Shown here: positions 1 to 5,410 of the stretch, piece by piece | How the letters are laid out: every line of letters begins with the position of its first letter | Position numbering within the stretch: the first letter of the stretch is position 1 | NCBI GenBank assembly: GCA_900320035.1 | Contig: ONQU01000035.1 | Coordinates: 1 to 5,410, forward strand | Direction: 5' to 3' | Source of the DNA: an uncultured Rhodospirillaceae bacterium | GTDB taxonomy: Bacteria > Pseudomonadota > Alphaproteobacteria > RF32 > CAG-239 | DNA length: 5,410 bases | Program-made: the position numbers and the translations under genes | Notes under the pieces: model-generated | What the model saw: the letters and a program-made list of their open reading frames with translations, nothing else | Databases searched by the model: none | Told to the model about the DNA's origin: nothing

Positions 1-1
1 A

Positions 2-829
2 CAATATTTCCGTCAAGGCAAAGAGGCAATTTTGCTGCAAAATCCGATTGTGAAAGAACTTAATGAAATGCGTCCGTCGATTTTGCCGAACTTATTGACG
101 GCAGTTAAAAACAACATTGCGCGCGGCTATGCTAATTTGGCACTATTTGAAGTCGGACCGCAATTTGACGGTCGCAACCCGACAGAACAACATACATCAG
201 CCAGCGGTGTTAGGTGCGGTCAAACCGCTAAAAAAGATTGGAGCGGTGCAGCACGAGCTTATGATGTATTTGATGCTAAAGCTGATGCGTTAGCTGTTAT
301 TGCCGCCGCTAACGGACCTTATGATAATCCGCAAATTACCGCTGACGCCCCTAGTTATTATCATCCGGGACGTTCCGGCACTATTCGTTTAGGTAAAAAT
401 GTGCTCGCTTGGTTTGGCGAAATTCATCCGAGCATTTTAAAAGCCTTGGATATTAAAACTCGCGTTGTTGCATTTGAAGTCAATCTCGATAACATTCCGC
501 AACCGCGTAAAGTTCAGGATAAAGCGCGTAAGAAGCTCGAACTTTCACCATTCCAGGCAGTCGATAAAGATTTAGCCTTTGTTGTTGATAAAAATATAAC
601 GGCATCGGCAATTATAGCGGCAGCAAAAAATGCTGATAGAACACACATCAGTGATGTTCGAATTTTTGATATTTTTGAAGGTGGCAATTTACCGGAAGGT
701 AAAAAATCGGTGGCTATAAGCCTCACCTTCCAACCGTTTGAACAAACTTTCACCGATAAAGATATTGAAAATTTAATGAACAAAGTCATTGTTGAAGTCG
801 GTAAAAAGACCGGCGGTGAATTGAGATAG
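2..829 (+). CDS. pheT: Phenylalanyl-tRNA synthetase beta subunit, C-terminal part (5' end outside window)
   Basis: This is the C-terminal 275 residues of PheT, the beta chain of the cytoplasmic alpha2beta2 enzyme that charges tRNA-Phe. The reading frame is open from the first bases of the window, so the gene is truncated by the window edge and is not a short gene; full PheT is about 800 residues. Visible residues 1-55 hold the core motif region (NPIVKELNEMRPSILPNLL, then LALFEVGPQF) of the catalytically inactive class II-like fold. A YYHPGRSGTI segment followed by FGEIHP is also typical of PheT. Residues about 183-275 form the ferredoxin-fold anticodon-binding domain, starting SPFQAVDKDLAFVVD and ending KKTGGELR. 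The wording of this domain resembles alphaproteobacterial PheT. Its stop codon overlaps the ribosome binding site of proS, so the two are probably co-transcribed. pheS is expected upstream but is not visible. Confidence 0.96.
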   Translation, partial: QYFRQGKEAILLQNPIVKELNEMRPSILPNLLTAVKNNIARGYANLALFEVGPQFDGRNPTEQHTSASGVRCGQTAKKDWSGAARAYDVFDAKADALAVIAAANGPYDNPQITADAPSYYHPGRSGTIRLGKNVLAWFGEIHPSILKALDIKTRVVAFEVNLDNIPQPRKVQDKARKKLELSPFQAVDKDLAFVVDKNITASAIIAAAKNADRTHISDVRIFDIFEGGNLPEGKKSVAISLTFQPFEQTFTDKDIENLMNKVIVEVGKKTGGELR

Positions 830-832
830 GAG
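828..832 (+). promoter_or_regulatory. Ribosome binding site of proS overlapping the pheT stop codon
   Basis: AGGAG lies 8 nt before the ATG at 841 and shares bases with the TAG stop of pheT (827-829). The spacing favours the ATG at 841 over the in-frame ATG at 847. The overlap suggests that proS translation is coupled to pheT translation. Confidence 0.8.
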
Positions 833-840
833 AAAAAATT

Positions 841-2358
841 ATGGCTATGAAAACAACACGTAAACAAAACTATCCGGAATGGTATCAAAATGTGGTATCA
901 GAAGCTGATATGGCGGAAAATTCGGTTTCTCCGGGTTGCATGGTGATGAAAGCGTGGGGCTATGGTTTATGGGAGCGTATTCAACGCGTCTTAGATGATA
1001 AAATCAAAGAAACCGGCCACGAAAACTACTATTTCCCGATGTTTATTCCACTCTCTTTCTTTCAAAAAGAGGCTGATCACGTGGATGGTTTTGCCAAAGA
1101 AATGGCGGTTGTAACGCATTCACGTTTGGTTAATGAAGAAGGCAAATTAAAACCGTCATCTCCGCTGGAAGAGCCATTAATTGTGCGTCCGACCAGTGAA
1201 ACGATTATTGCCGATTCGTTTGCTAAATGGGTGAATTCGTATCGTGATTTACCGATTCTGCTCAATCAATGGGCCAATGTGGTGCGTTGGGAAATGCGTC
1301 CACGCCTGTTTTTGCGCACACGTGAATTTTTATGGCAAGAAGGTCACACCGTTCATGCTTCAATGCAAGAAGCGGAAGCGGAAACCGTCAAAATGCTCGA
1401 GGTTTATCGCGATTTTGCCGAAAATGCGTTAGCAATGCCTGTTTTGGTTGGTCGTAAACCGGAACACGAAAAATTTCCGGGGGCTATTGACACCTACTGC
1501 ATCGAGGCCATGATGCAGGACGGTAAAGCCTTGCAAGCCGGTACATCGCACTTTTTAGGGCAAAATTTTGCAAAATCAGCCAACATCAAGTTTGTTAATC
1601 AGAACAATGAACTGGAATATGCCTACACCACATCGTGGGGTGTTTCGACTCGGCTCATCGGTGGAACCATAATGTGCCATGCTGATGACGACGGTATGGT
1701 TGTACCGCCGCACATTGCACCGTATCAGGTGGTGATTGTGCCGATTATCAAAAAGCCGGAAGATACTGAAAAAGTGATGAGCTATATTGAAAATTTACAA
1801 CAACGGCTCAGAGCGCAAACTGCTTTTGGTGAAAAGCTGCGGTTTAAAATTGATACGCGCGACAAAGCCAGTGTCGATAAAGTATGGGAATGGCTCAGAA
1901 AAGGTGCACCGATGGTGTGTGAGATTGGGCCTCGCGATGTCGATAATAGCGGCTTAATGGTGAAAGAACGCATCTATTTGAATTCACCGGAGGGTAAAAA
2001 AATTATGCCGGCTGATGAATTTGTGACAACTGTTGGTCGGCGTTTGGAAGATTTGCAAAAACAAATGCTTGCCAAGGCCAGATCTCGTTTAGAAGCTAAT
2101 ATCCGCACCGATATTACGACGCCGGAGGCTTTTGCTGACTATTTTGCTCACTCCAATGAGTGGATAGAAGACGGCAAACAAGGCAAGGTCGCATTCGTGC
2201 GCGGTAAATGGTGTGGCGATACGGCAACGGAAGAAATCTTAAAAGCAATGAAAATCACGATTCGCTGCATTCCGTTTGATCAAAGCGGAACAACCGGTCC
2301 ATGCTTATTAACGGGCAAAGATGCAACCTTGGATGTTATCTATGCCCGAAGCTATTAA
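841..2358 (+). CDS. proS: Prolyl-tRNA synthetase, archaeal/eukaryotic type
   Basis: A complete 505-residue ProRS, which joins proline to tRNA-Pro using ATP in the cytoplasm. Class II landmarks appear in order: motif 1 region FPMFIP (65-70), the substrate-pocket motif RPTSETI (116-122), motif 2 FLRTREFLWQEGHT (157-170), proline-site GTSHFLGQNFAK (234-245), and motif 3 around TRLIGGTIMCHADDDG (270-285). The anticodon-binding domain starts near PPHIAPYQVVIVP (289-301). A C-terminal domain ends in RSY, the terminal tyrosine typical of this type. There is no editing insertion between motifs 2 and 3, and the length fits the archaeal/eukaryotic-like class, not the roughly 570-residue E. coli class. 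In zinc-binding relatives four cysteines occur as C-x4-C and C-x2-C. Here Cys458 and Cys488 remain, but the partners are Thr463 and Thr491, so zinc binding is doubtful. It lies 11 nt after pheT and is followed by a terminator. Function is secure; transfer from another lineage is an inference. Confidence 0.97.
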   Translation: MAMKTTRKQNYPEWYQNVVSEADMAENSVSPGCMVMKAWGYGLWERIQRVLDDKIKETGHENYYFPMFIPLSFFQKEADHVDGFAKEMAVVTHSRLVNEEGKLKPSSPLEEPLIVRPTSETIIADSFAKWVNSYRDLPILLNQWANVVRWEMRPRLFLRTREFLWQEGHTVHASMQEAEAETVKMLEVYRDFAENALAMPVLVGRKPEHEKFPGAIDTYCIEAMMQDGKALQAGTSHFLGQNFAKSANIKFVNQNNELEYAYTTSWGVSTRLIGGTIMCHADDDGMVVPPHIAPYQVVIVPIIKKPEDTEKVMSYIENLQQRLRAQTAFGEKLRFKIDTRDKASVDKVWEWLRKGAPMVCEIGPRDVDNSGLMVKERIYLNSPEGKKIMPADEFVTTVGRRLEDLQKQMLAKARSRLEANIRTDITTPEAFADYFAHSNEWIEDGKQGKVAFVRGKWCGDTATEEILKAMKITIRCIPFDQSGTTGPCLLTGKDATLDVIYARSY

Positions 2359-2380
2359 TTGCAGAAATTTTCTGACTATG

Positions 2381-2416
2381 AAAAACTCGTCGTTCACCAA
2401 GCGCGAGTTTTTTTTT
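2381..2416 (+). terminator. Rho-independent terminator of the pheT-proS operon
   Basis: AAAAACTCG (2381-2389) pairs with CGAGTTTTT (2404-2412). Two further C-G pairs (2391-2392 with 2402-2403) extend the stem past one bulged T, leaving a 9-nt loop. A run of nine T follows the G/C part of the stem (2408-2416). It begins 22 nt after the proS stop codon. Confidence 0.85.
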
Positions 2417-2428
2417 AACTAAAATTTC

Positions 2429-2451
2429 GCTTTGAAAAAATTTTTTTAAGC
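2429..2451. repeat. AT-rich imperfect palindrome with A6T7 tract
   Basis: GCTT at 2429-2432 and AAGC at 2448-2451 flank a short TG-A6-T7 core, giving an imperfect inverted repeat. It could be a weak second hairpin behind the proS terminator or simply a bent A-tract upstream of the next promoter. I see no decisive sign for either. The stretch 2452-2502 that follows is AT-rich with nothing else I can identify. Confidence 0.35.
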
Positions 2452-2502
2452 TTAAATATATGATATTATAGTAAAATTTAAAAAGTTGCGGATAAAAATT
2501 AA

Positions 2503-2518
2503 ATACTATATATTGTTT
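2503..2518 (+). promoter_or_regulatory. Candidate NrdR box 1 (distal)
   Basis: The 16-mer ATACTATATATTGTTT matches the known NrdR-box consensus (acaCwAtATaTwGtGt) at 14 of 16 positions, and its central ten bases fit fully. NrdR is the zinc-finger/ATP-cone repressor of ribonucleotide reductase genes. It typically binds paired boxes a whole number of helical turns apart. A partner lies 31 bp downstream (start to start), on the same face of the helix, ahead of a gene for an NrdD-like protein. The match was judged by eye against a remembered consensus. Confidence 0.68.
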
Positions 2519-2533
2519 ATTTACTTTTTGTTA

Positions 2534-2549
2534 ATACTATATGTAGTAT
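2534..2549 (+). promoter_or_regulatory. Candidate NrdR box 2 (proximal, overlaps the -10 element)
   Basis: ATACTATATGTAGTAT matches the NrdR-box consensus at about 13 of 16 positions and has perfect 6-bp inverted arms (ATACTA/TAGTAT). It is separated from box 1 by 15 bp, and the two boxes share the 10-mer AATACTATAT including the base before each box. Its 3' end overlaps the TATAAT hexamer, so a bound repressor would block RNA polymerase. Confidence 0.68.
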
Positions 2550-2552
2550 AAT
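2547..2552 (+). promoter_or_regulatory. -10 element of the promoter for the NrdD-like small gene
   Basis: A perfect TATAAT stands 41 bp before the ATG at 2594. No good TTGACA-like hexamer lies 16-18 bp upstream, where the sequence is T-rich (about 2523-2530). The promoter may therefore have a poor -35 or need an activator. A start near 2559 would give a leader of about 35 nt. Confidence 0.55.
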
Positions 2553-2580
2553 TTTATTAAATGACGTAACGATAAATTTT

Positions 2581-2586
2581 AAGGAG
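2581..2586 (+). promoter_or_regulatory. Strong ribosome binding site of the NrdD-like small gene
   Basis: AAGGAG, a near-ideal Shine-Dalgarno sequence, sits 7 nt before the ATG at 2594. An in-frame TAA at 2573-2575 closes the frame just upstream. The gene therefore starts here and is not the tail of a longer open frame. Confidence 0.85.
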
Positions 2587-2593
2587 ATACATA

Positions 2594-2806
2594 ATGAATG
2601 TTATTAAGTTTGAAAACATTGCTTTAACCGATGCAGAACGCCAACCATGTGAGGTTTGGACGCGCGTGATGGGTTATCATCGTCCGGTCAGCGAATTTAA
2701 TCGCGGTAAAAAAAGCGAATATTATTCGCGCATGTGTTTTACGGAAGAAAAAGCGATTTCTCATCTGAAAGCAGCAACTCAAACTTGTGCTTGTGCCGCT
2801 GAATAG
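2594..2806 (+). CDS. Stand-alone NrdD glycyl-radical-domain-like small protein
   Basis: A 70-residue protein resembling only the extreme C-terminus of class III anaerobic ribonucleoside-triphosphate reductase (NrdD). Residues 18-46 contain PCEVWTRVMGYHRPVSEFNR followed by GKKSEYYSR, which parallels the NrdD tail pattern (R-V-x-G-Y ... N-x-GK ... R). In NrdD the glycine of this motif carries the radical installed by the activase NrdG, so Gly27 is the equivalent here. The catalytic barrel is absent. The two CxxC zinc pairs that precede the motif in NrdD are missing; only Cys19 precedes it. Cys48, Cys65 and Cys67 lie C-terminal, the last two in a small Cys/Ala tail. There is no signal peptide or membrane segment. 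A strong ribosome binding site, its own promoter with paired NrdR boxes and its own terminator argue for a real monocistronic gene. Possible roles are a replacement glycyl-radical domain, as GrcA is for pyruvate formate-lyase, a split NrdD piece, or a relic. The domain assignment is fairly sure; the role is inference. Confidence 0.8.
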   Translation: MNVIKFENIALTDAERQPCEVWTRVMGYHRPVSEFNRGKKSEYYSRMCFTEEKAISHLKAATQTCACAAE

Positions 2807-2813
2807 TCTATAG

Positions 2814-2833
2814 AATACTTTATAATACTTTAG
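2814..2833 (+). repeat. Two tandem copies of a 10-bp AT-rich unit
   Basis: AATACTTTAT is followed directly by AATACTTTAG, between the stop codon of the small gene and its terminator. It is too short to call functional and may be a slippage product. Confidence 0.4.
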
Positions 2834-2835
2834 TA

Positions 2836-2868
2836 AATAACCCTTGATAAACCGGGGGTTATTTTTTT
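2836..2868 (+). terminator. Rho-independent terminator of the NrdD-like small gene
   Basis: AATAACCC (2836-2843) pairs with GGGTTATT (2856-2863) around a 12-nt loop. Seven T follow at 2862-2868. It lies 29 nt after the stop codon, so the small gene is probably transcribed alone. Confidence 0.85.
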
Positions 2869-2891
2869 ATAACGTTAATTGCTTAAGGCAC

Positions 2892-2948
2892 AAAAAAACG
2901 CGCTGTCTATGGTATTTAGTCATTTTCAAACCACTTACAGCGCGTTTT
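2892..2948 (-). terminator. Rho-independent terminator of ftsZ
   Basis: On the minus strand AAAACGCGCTGT (2948-2937) pairs perfectly with ACAGCGCGTTTT (2906-2895), and the T run continues to 2892. The 30-nt loop is long; TGGT and ACCA (2910-2913 and 2930-2933) can pair inside it to make an upper arm. It starts 8 nt after the ftsZ stop codon. Read on the plus strand the same stem is followed by TTTTAATTTTATTT, so it may also stop transcription weakly in the other direction. Confidence 0.85.
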
Positions 2949-2956
2949 AATTTTAT

Positions 2957-4672
2957 TTATTTACGACGTAAAAATGATGGAATATCTAAATCATCACTTG
3001 ATATATCGATATCGCTTTCATCAGCTTGAGAGATATCTTCCTCAAACTTATTTTCACGCTTTGCGTCTTCATTATTTTTGCGACGAGCCAAAGAAATACC
3101 CATAAATCGATCGATAAACGAGCTTGGTTTGGCTGCCGGTGCAACACCTTCTTCCGGCTGAGTTTTATCATCTGCCGTTAAAGGTTCATCTTTAAAAGCA
3201 GATACATCATTATCGTTAAACAATTCCGGTTCTTCTTCCATCTTTGTTGGAATGTTTTGAATCGATGTATCGCTAGCAAAAAAGTCCTCACTTTTATTGG
3301 TCAAAGTATTAAAATCGATATCAATATTATTTTCTTCAGCTTCCCTATTATTGTTCATAATAGCTGAAAACAAAGCCGAGGCTTGCGGTACTTCCGGCAA
3401 TTCAGAAGACTTATCTAAATCGGCAAAATCATTCATCAATTCTTCATCGGTTGCCGATATCCCAAAATCTCCAATTTCTGTTTCTTTCTTCTCTAGATCA
3501 TTAAACATAGGAATATCGTTATCTAAGAGAGAGATATCTGACAAAGATGCGGTTGTATCATTTGCTTGTTCTTCATTGTCAGCAAACGCATTTACATTTT
3601 GAGCCGGTTCAACGGTTGGCACAAAGGTCGTATCATCATAGCTTTGGTCTATAATCGACGGTTCGGTGATACGCGGTTTTTTATTTTCAACCACCAAATT
3701 GTCATCGTTAATTCCCGTCACAACGATAGAAACACGGATTTTACCCGACAAATTATCATCAAAGCTTGAACCAAAGATAATATTGGCATCATCACCAACC
3801 TCTTCCTTAATGGTATTGGCAGCTTCATCAAGTTCCGGCAATGTGATATCGGTGCCACCGGTGATATTAATCAAAACACCTTTAGCCCCAAGCATTGAAC
3901 AATCATCTAGCAGTGGATTAGCTAAAGCTTGACGCGCTGCTTCTTTAGCACGTCCTTTACCCTCAGCCTCACCGGTTCCCATAATGGCTTTACCTTTATC
4001 TTGCATAATATTTTTAACATCGGCAAAATCCAAGTTAATTAACCCCGGCATCATCATTAAATCAGTAATTGAACGAACGCCCGAATATAAAACGTTATCG
4101 GCTAACTTAAATGCTTCAGCTAAAGTCGTACTTTCATCAGCAATACGGAATAAATTTTGATTTGGAATGATAATAATACTGTCAACCTCTTTGGTAAAGT
4201 TGGCTAGTGCTGATTCGGCAATTTCCATACGTTTACGACCTTCAAAGCTAAATGGCTTAGTTACAACGCCAACGGTTAAAATACCTTTTTCTTTAGCGAT
4301 ATGAGCAACCACCGGTGCTGCACCGGAACCGGTACCACCACCCATGCCGGCGGTAATAAACACCATATTAACACCTTCTAATATCTCAGCGATTTTATCG
4401 CGTGCTTCTTCAGCGGCCATTTTACCGACTTCCGGACGTGCACCAACACCAAGACCTTGCGTAATTTCCAAACCAAGCTGAATTTTCTGTGTGGCTTGAG
4501 AATGAGCCAACGCTTGGGCATCAGTATTGGCAACAATAAAATCAACACCTTCAAGATTTTGTGATATCATATTGTTGACGGCATTTCCGCCGCCGCCACC
4601 AACACCAACAACGGCAATGCGTGGTTTTAAGTATGAAACTGTGGACTCCGCCACTCCTAATTTTATGGACAT
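2957..4672 (-). CDS. ftsZ: Cell division protein FtsZ
   Basis: A complete 571-residue FtsZ, the tubulin-like GTPase that polymerises into the Z-ring at midcell and recruits the division machinery. The GTPase domain covers about residues 15-322. It contains the glycine loop GVGGGGGNAVNNM (23-35), VANTDAQAL (47-55), the tubulin signature GGGTGSG (111-117), and the T7 loop NLDFADVK (213-220), whose Asp215 and Asp218 complete the GTPase site of the neighbouring subunit. Residues about 323-560 are a long linker rich in Asp, Glu, Asn and Ser, likely disordered. Inside it is a basic patch, SSFIDRFMGISLARRKN (517-533). The last 11 residues, DLDIPSFLRRK, are the conserved tail that binds FtsA and other partners. 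FtsZ of E. coli is 383 residues; the extra length is linker, as in many Alphaproteobacteria. GGGAG (4681-4685) lies 8 nt before the ATG and supports this start. ftsA precedes it on the same strand, and a terminator follows it directly. Confidence 0.98.
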   Translation of the reverse strand: MSIKLGVAESTVSYLKPRIAVVGVGGGGGNAVNNMISQNLEGVDFIVANTDAQALAHSQATQKIQLGLEITQGLGVGARPEVGKMAAEEARDKIAEILEGVNMVFITAGMGGGTGSGAAPVVAHIAKEKGILTVGVVTKPFSFEGRKRMEIAESALANFTKEVDSIIIIPNQNLFRIADESTTLAEAFKLADNVLYSGVRSITDLMMMPGLINLDFADVKNIMQDKGKAIMGTGEAEGKGRAKEAARQALANPLLDDCSMLGAKGVLINITGGTDITLPELDEAANTIKEEVGDDANIIFGSSFDDNLSGKIRVSIVVTGINDDNLVVENKKPRITEPSIIDQSYDDTTFVPTVEPAQNVNAFADNEEQANDTTASLSDISLLDNDIPMFNDLEKKETEIGDFGISATDEELMNDFADLDKSSELPEVPQASALFSAIMNNNREAEENNIDIDFNTLTNKSEDFFASDTSIQNIPTKMEEEPELFNDNDVSAFKDEPLTADDKTQPEEGVAPAAKPSSFIDRFMGISLARRKNNEDAKRENKFEEDISQADESDIDISSDDLDIPSFLRRK

Positions 4673-4753
4673 AGATCAATCTCCCGCTTAGCTAAAATAT
4701 ATATTATTCTTCTTTTACTTATAAACACAATAAATTAAGTTTTAGTTACTATT
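4673..4753 (-). promoter_or_regulatory. ftsA-ftsZ intergenic region with possible weak ftsZ promoter
   Basis: This 81-bp AT-rich gap contains the ftsZ ribosome binding site GGGAG (4681-4685). On the minus strand TTGTGT (4730-4725) lies 18 bp before TAATAT (4706-4701), a loose -35/-10 pair. A promoter here would fit the common pattern of separate ftsZ transcription, but in such AT-rich sequence the match may be chance. Confidence 0.35.
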
Positions 4754-5410
4754 TTAAGAATTTTGCCTTAACCAGTTAAATATTCTTGCAATTTTTCCCT
4801 GTTCACTCAGAGGACGATTATTTATTTTCTTTGGTTTACGTTCTATATTGTTCATATTTGTGGCAAACAATAATAAACCGATTGCCGTTGAAAAAATCGG
4901 ATTATTATTCAGATGTTCAGGAATATCAGCCACATTACGTGGTCCACCGAGACGCACCTGCTTATCCAAGATTAAATTTGCAACCGCACGTATTCCCGGA
5001 AGTTGACTACAACCGCCGGTTAACACTATTCTGTGATTAGATTTGCCTTTAAGACCGTGCAAATCCAGTTTCTTATTTATCAACTCAAAAATTTCTTCAA
5101 CTCGCGGTGCAATAATTCTTATTAAATCAGAGCGATGCACTTGCCGAATTGAACTATCATCTTCCTCCCCCAAAGGATAAACATTGATATTTTCATATTC
5201 ATCTTGCGAAACGCCAAAAGCGCAACCACTACGAATTTTTAAATCTTCGGCATGAGCAAATGAGGTTGTTAAGCCCTGTGTAATGTCGCGTGTAATATTT
5301 ATTCCCCCCACCGGAATGGTAGAAAAAGCAACCGGAAACCCGTTTTTAAACGTGGCAATACTGGTACTGCCACCACCAATATCAATCACAGTTGCTCCAT
5401 ATTCGCGTTC
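4754..5410 (-). CDS. ftsA: Cell division protein FtsA, C-terminal half (5' end outside window)
   Basis: The final 218 residues of FtsA, the actin-like protein that binds the FtsZ tail and ties the Z-ring to the inner membrane. The frame stays open to the window end, so the gene is cut by the boundary; whole FtsA is usually 400-450 residues. The GTG at 5389-5387 is an internal valine and not a start. Visible residues 8-17 (VIDIGGGSTS) are the second phosphate-binding motif of the actin/Hsp70 ATPase fold. SIPVGG-like STIPVGG follows. LTGGCSQLPGI (visible 130-140) is the adenosine-binding motif. The C-terminus, GKIARIFNWLRQNS (205-218), is a short basic amphipathic helix of the membrane-targeting type. 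It is preceded by a polar, basic linker. The gene lies directly upstream of ftsZ in the conserved division cluster order. Confidence 0.96.
   Translation of the reverse strand, partial: EREYGATVIDIGGGSTSIATFKNGFPVAFSTIPVGGINITRDITQGLTTSFAHAEDLKIRSGCAFGVSQDEYENINVYPLGEEDDSSIRQVHRSDLIRIIAPRVEEIFELINKKLDLHGLKGKSNHRIVLTGGCSQLPGIRAVANLILDKQVRLGGPRNVADIPEHLNNNPIFSTAIGLLLFATNMNNIERKPKKINNRPLSEQGKIARIFNWLRQNS

Noticed and set aside
32..829. TTG at 32 as the start of a 265-residue gene
   Set aside because: The frame is open to the left edge and the residues before it (YFRQGKEAIL) continue PheT, so the gene is cut by the window and does not start here.
514..888. Minus-strand open frame opposite the end of pheT and start of proS
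   Set aside because: It lies fully over two well-supported plus-strand genes, shows no recognisable domain and has no supporting context.
2359..2593. FNR/Anr-type site or riboswitch in the 235-bp gap
   Set aside because: Because the small protein suggests anaerobic metabolism I looked for TTGAT-N4-ATCAA and found none. Apart from the proS terminator I see no structured leader; the leader after the proposed start is only about 35 nt.
2594..2806. Small gene as a degraded remnant of full-length nrdD
   Set aside because: A dedicated ribosome binding site, promoter with NrdR-like boxes, terminator and intact motif argue against decay, and no NrdD-like sequence is seen upstream in any frame. It remains possible but less likely.
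2844..3029. Plus-strand 61-codon open frame after the small gene
   Set aside because: It begins inside the loop of one terminator, crosses the ftsZ terminator and runs into ftsZ antisense; no ribosome binding site supports it.
3297..3932. Plus-strand open frames opposite ftsZ
   Set aside because: They mirror the ftsZ coding sequence. Their low-complexity hydrophobic or Ser-rich content is the antisense of the acidic linker.
4786..5040. Plus-strand open frame opposite ftsA
   Set aside because: It is antisense to the conserved FtsA C-terminal half and has no recognisable domain.

Overview
The window comes from an AT-rich bacterial chromosome that looks alphaproteobacterial. The evidence is the alphaproteobacterial style of FtsZ (the VANTDAQAL segment, a long acidic linker and a DLDIPSFLRR tail), of the FtsA C-terminal half, and of the PheT C-terminal half (SPFQAVDKDLAFVVD). 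I cannot name a species. No mobile element, CRISPR array, rRNA or tRNA is visible.

Plus strand, left part: the 3' end of pheT (phenylalanyl-tRNA synthetase beta chain) runs 11 nt ahead of a complete proS, so the two form a translation operon that ends at a rho-independent terminator (about 2381-2416). ProS is the archaeal/eukaryotic-type enzyme, which is not the usual form in Alphaproteobacteria. It also lacks two of the four cysteines that bind zinc in the C-terminal domain of related enzymes.

Centre: an AT-rich 235-bp intergenic region leads into a 70-residue gene (2594-2806). Its protein resembles only the glycyl-radical tail of anaerobic class III ribonucleotide reductase (NrdD), with the motif EVWTRVMGYHRPVSEFNRGK and candidate radical residue Gly27. 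Its promoter region carries two 16-bp near-palindromes exactly 31 bp apart. They fit the consensus and spacing of paired NrdR boxes, the operators of the ribonucleotide reductase repressor. The second overlaps the -10 hexamer. Protein and operator were recognised independently and point to the same pathway. This is the most interesting locus in the window: a possible stand-alone, NrdR-controlled glycyl-radical 'spare part' or split subunit for ribonucleotide reduction.

Right part, minus strand: ftsA (C-terminal half only, running off the window end) and complete ftsZ lie in the conserved division order, 81 bp apart. FtsA is the actin-like membrane anchor and FtsZ the tubulin-like GTPase of the Z-ring. 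ftsZ ends at its own hairpin terminator, facing the small gene. The two transcription units therefore converge on back-to-back terminators (2836-2868 and 2892-2948).
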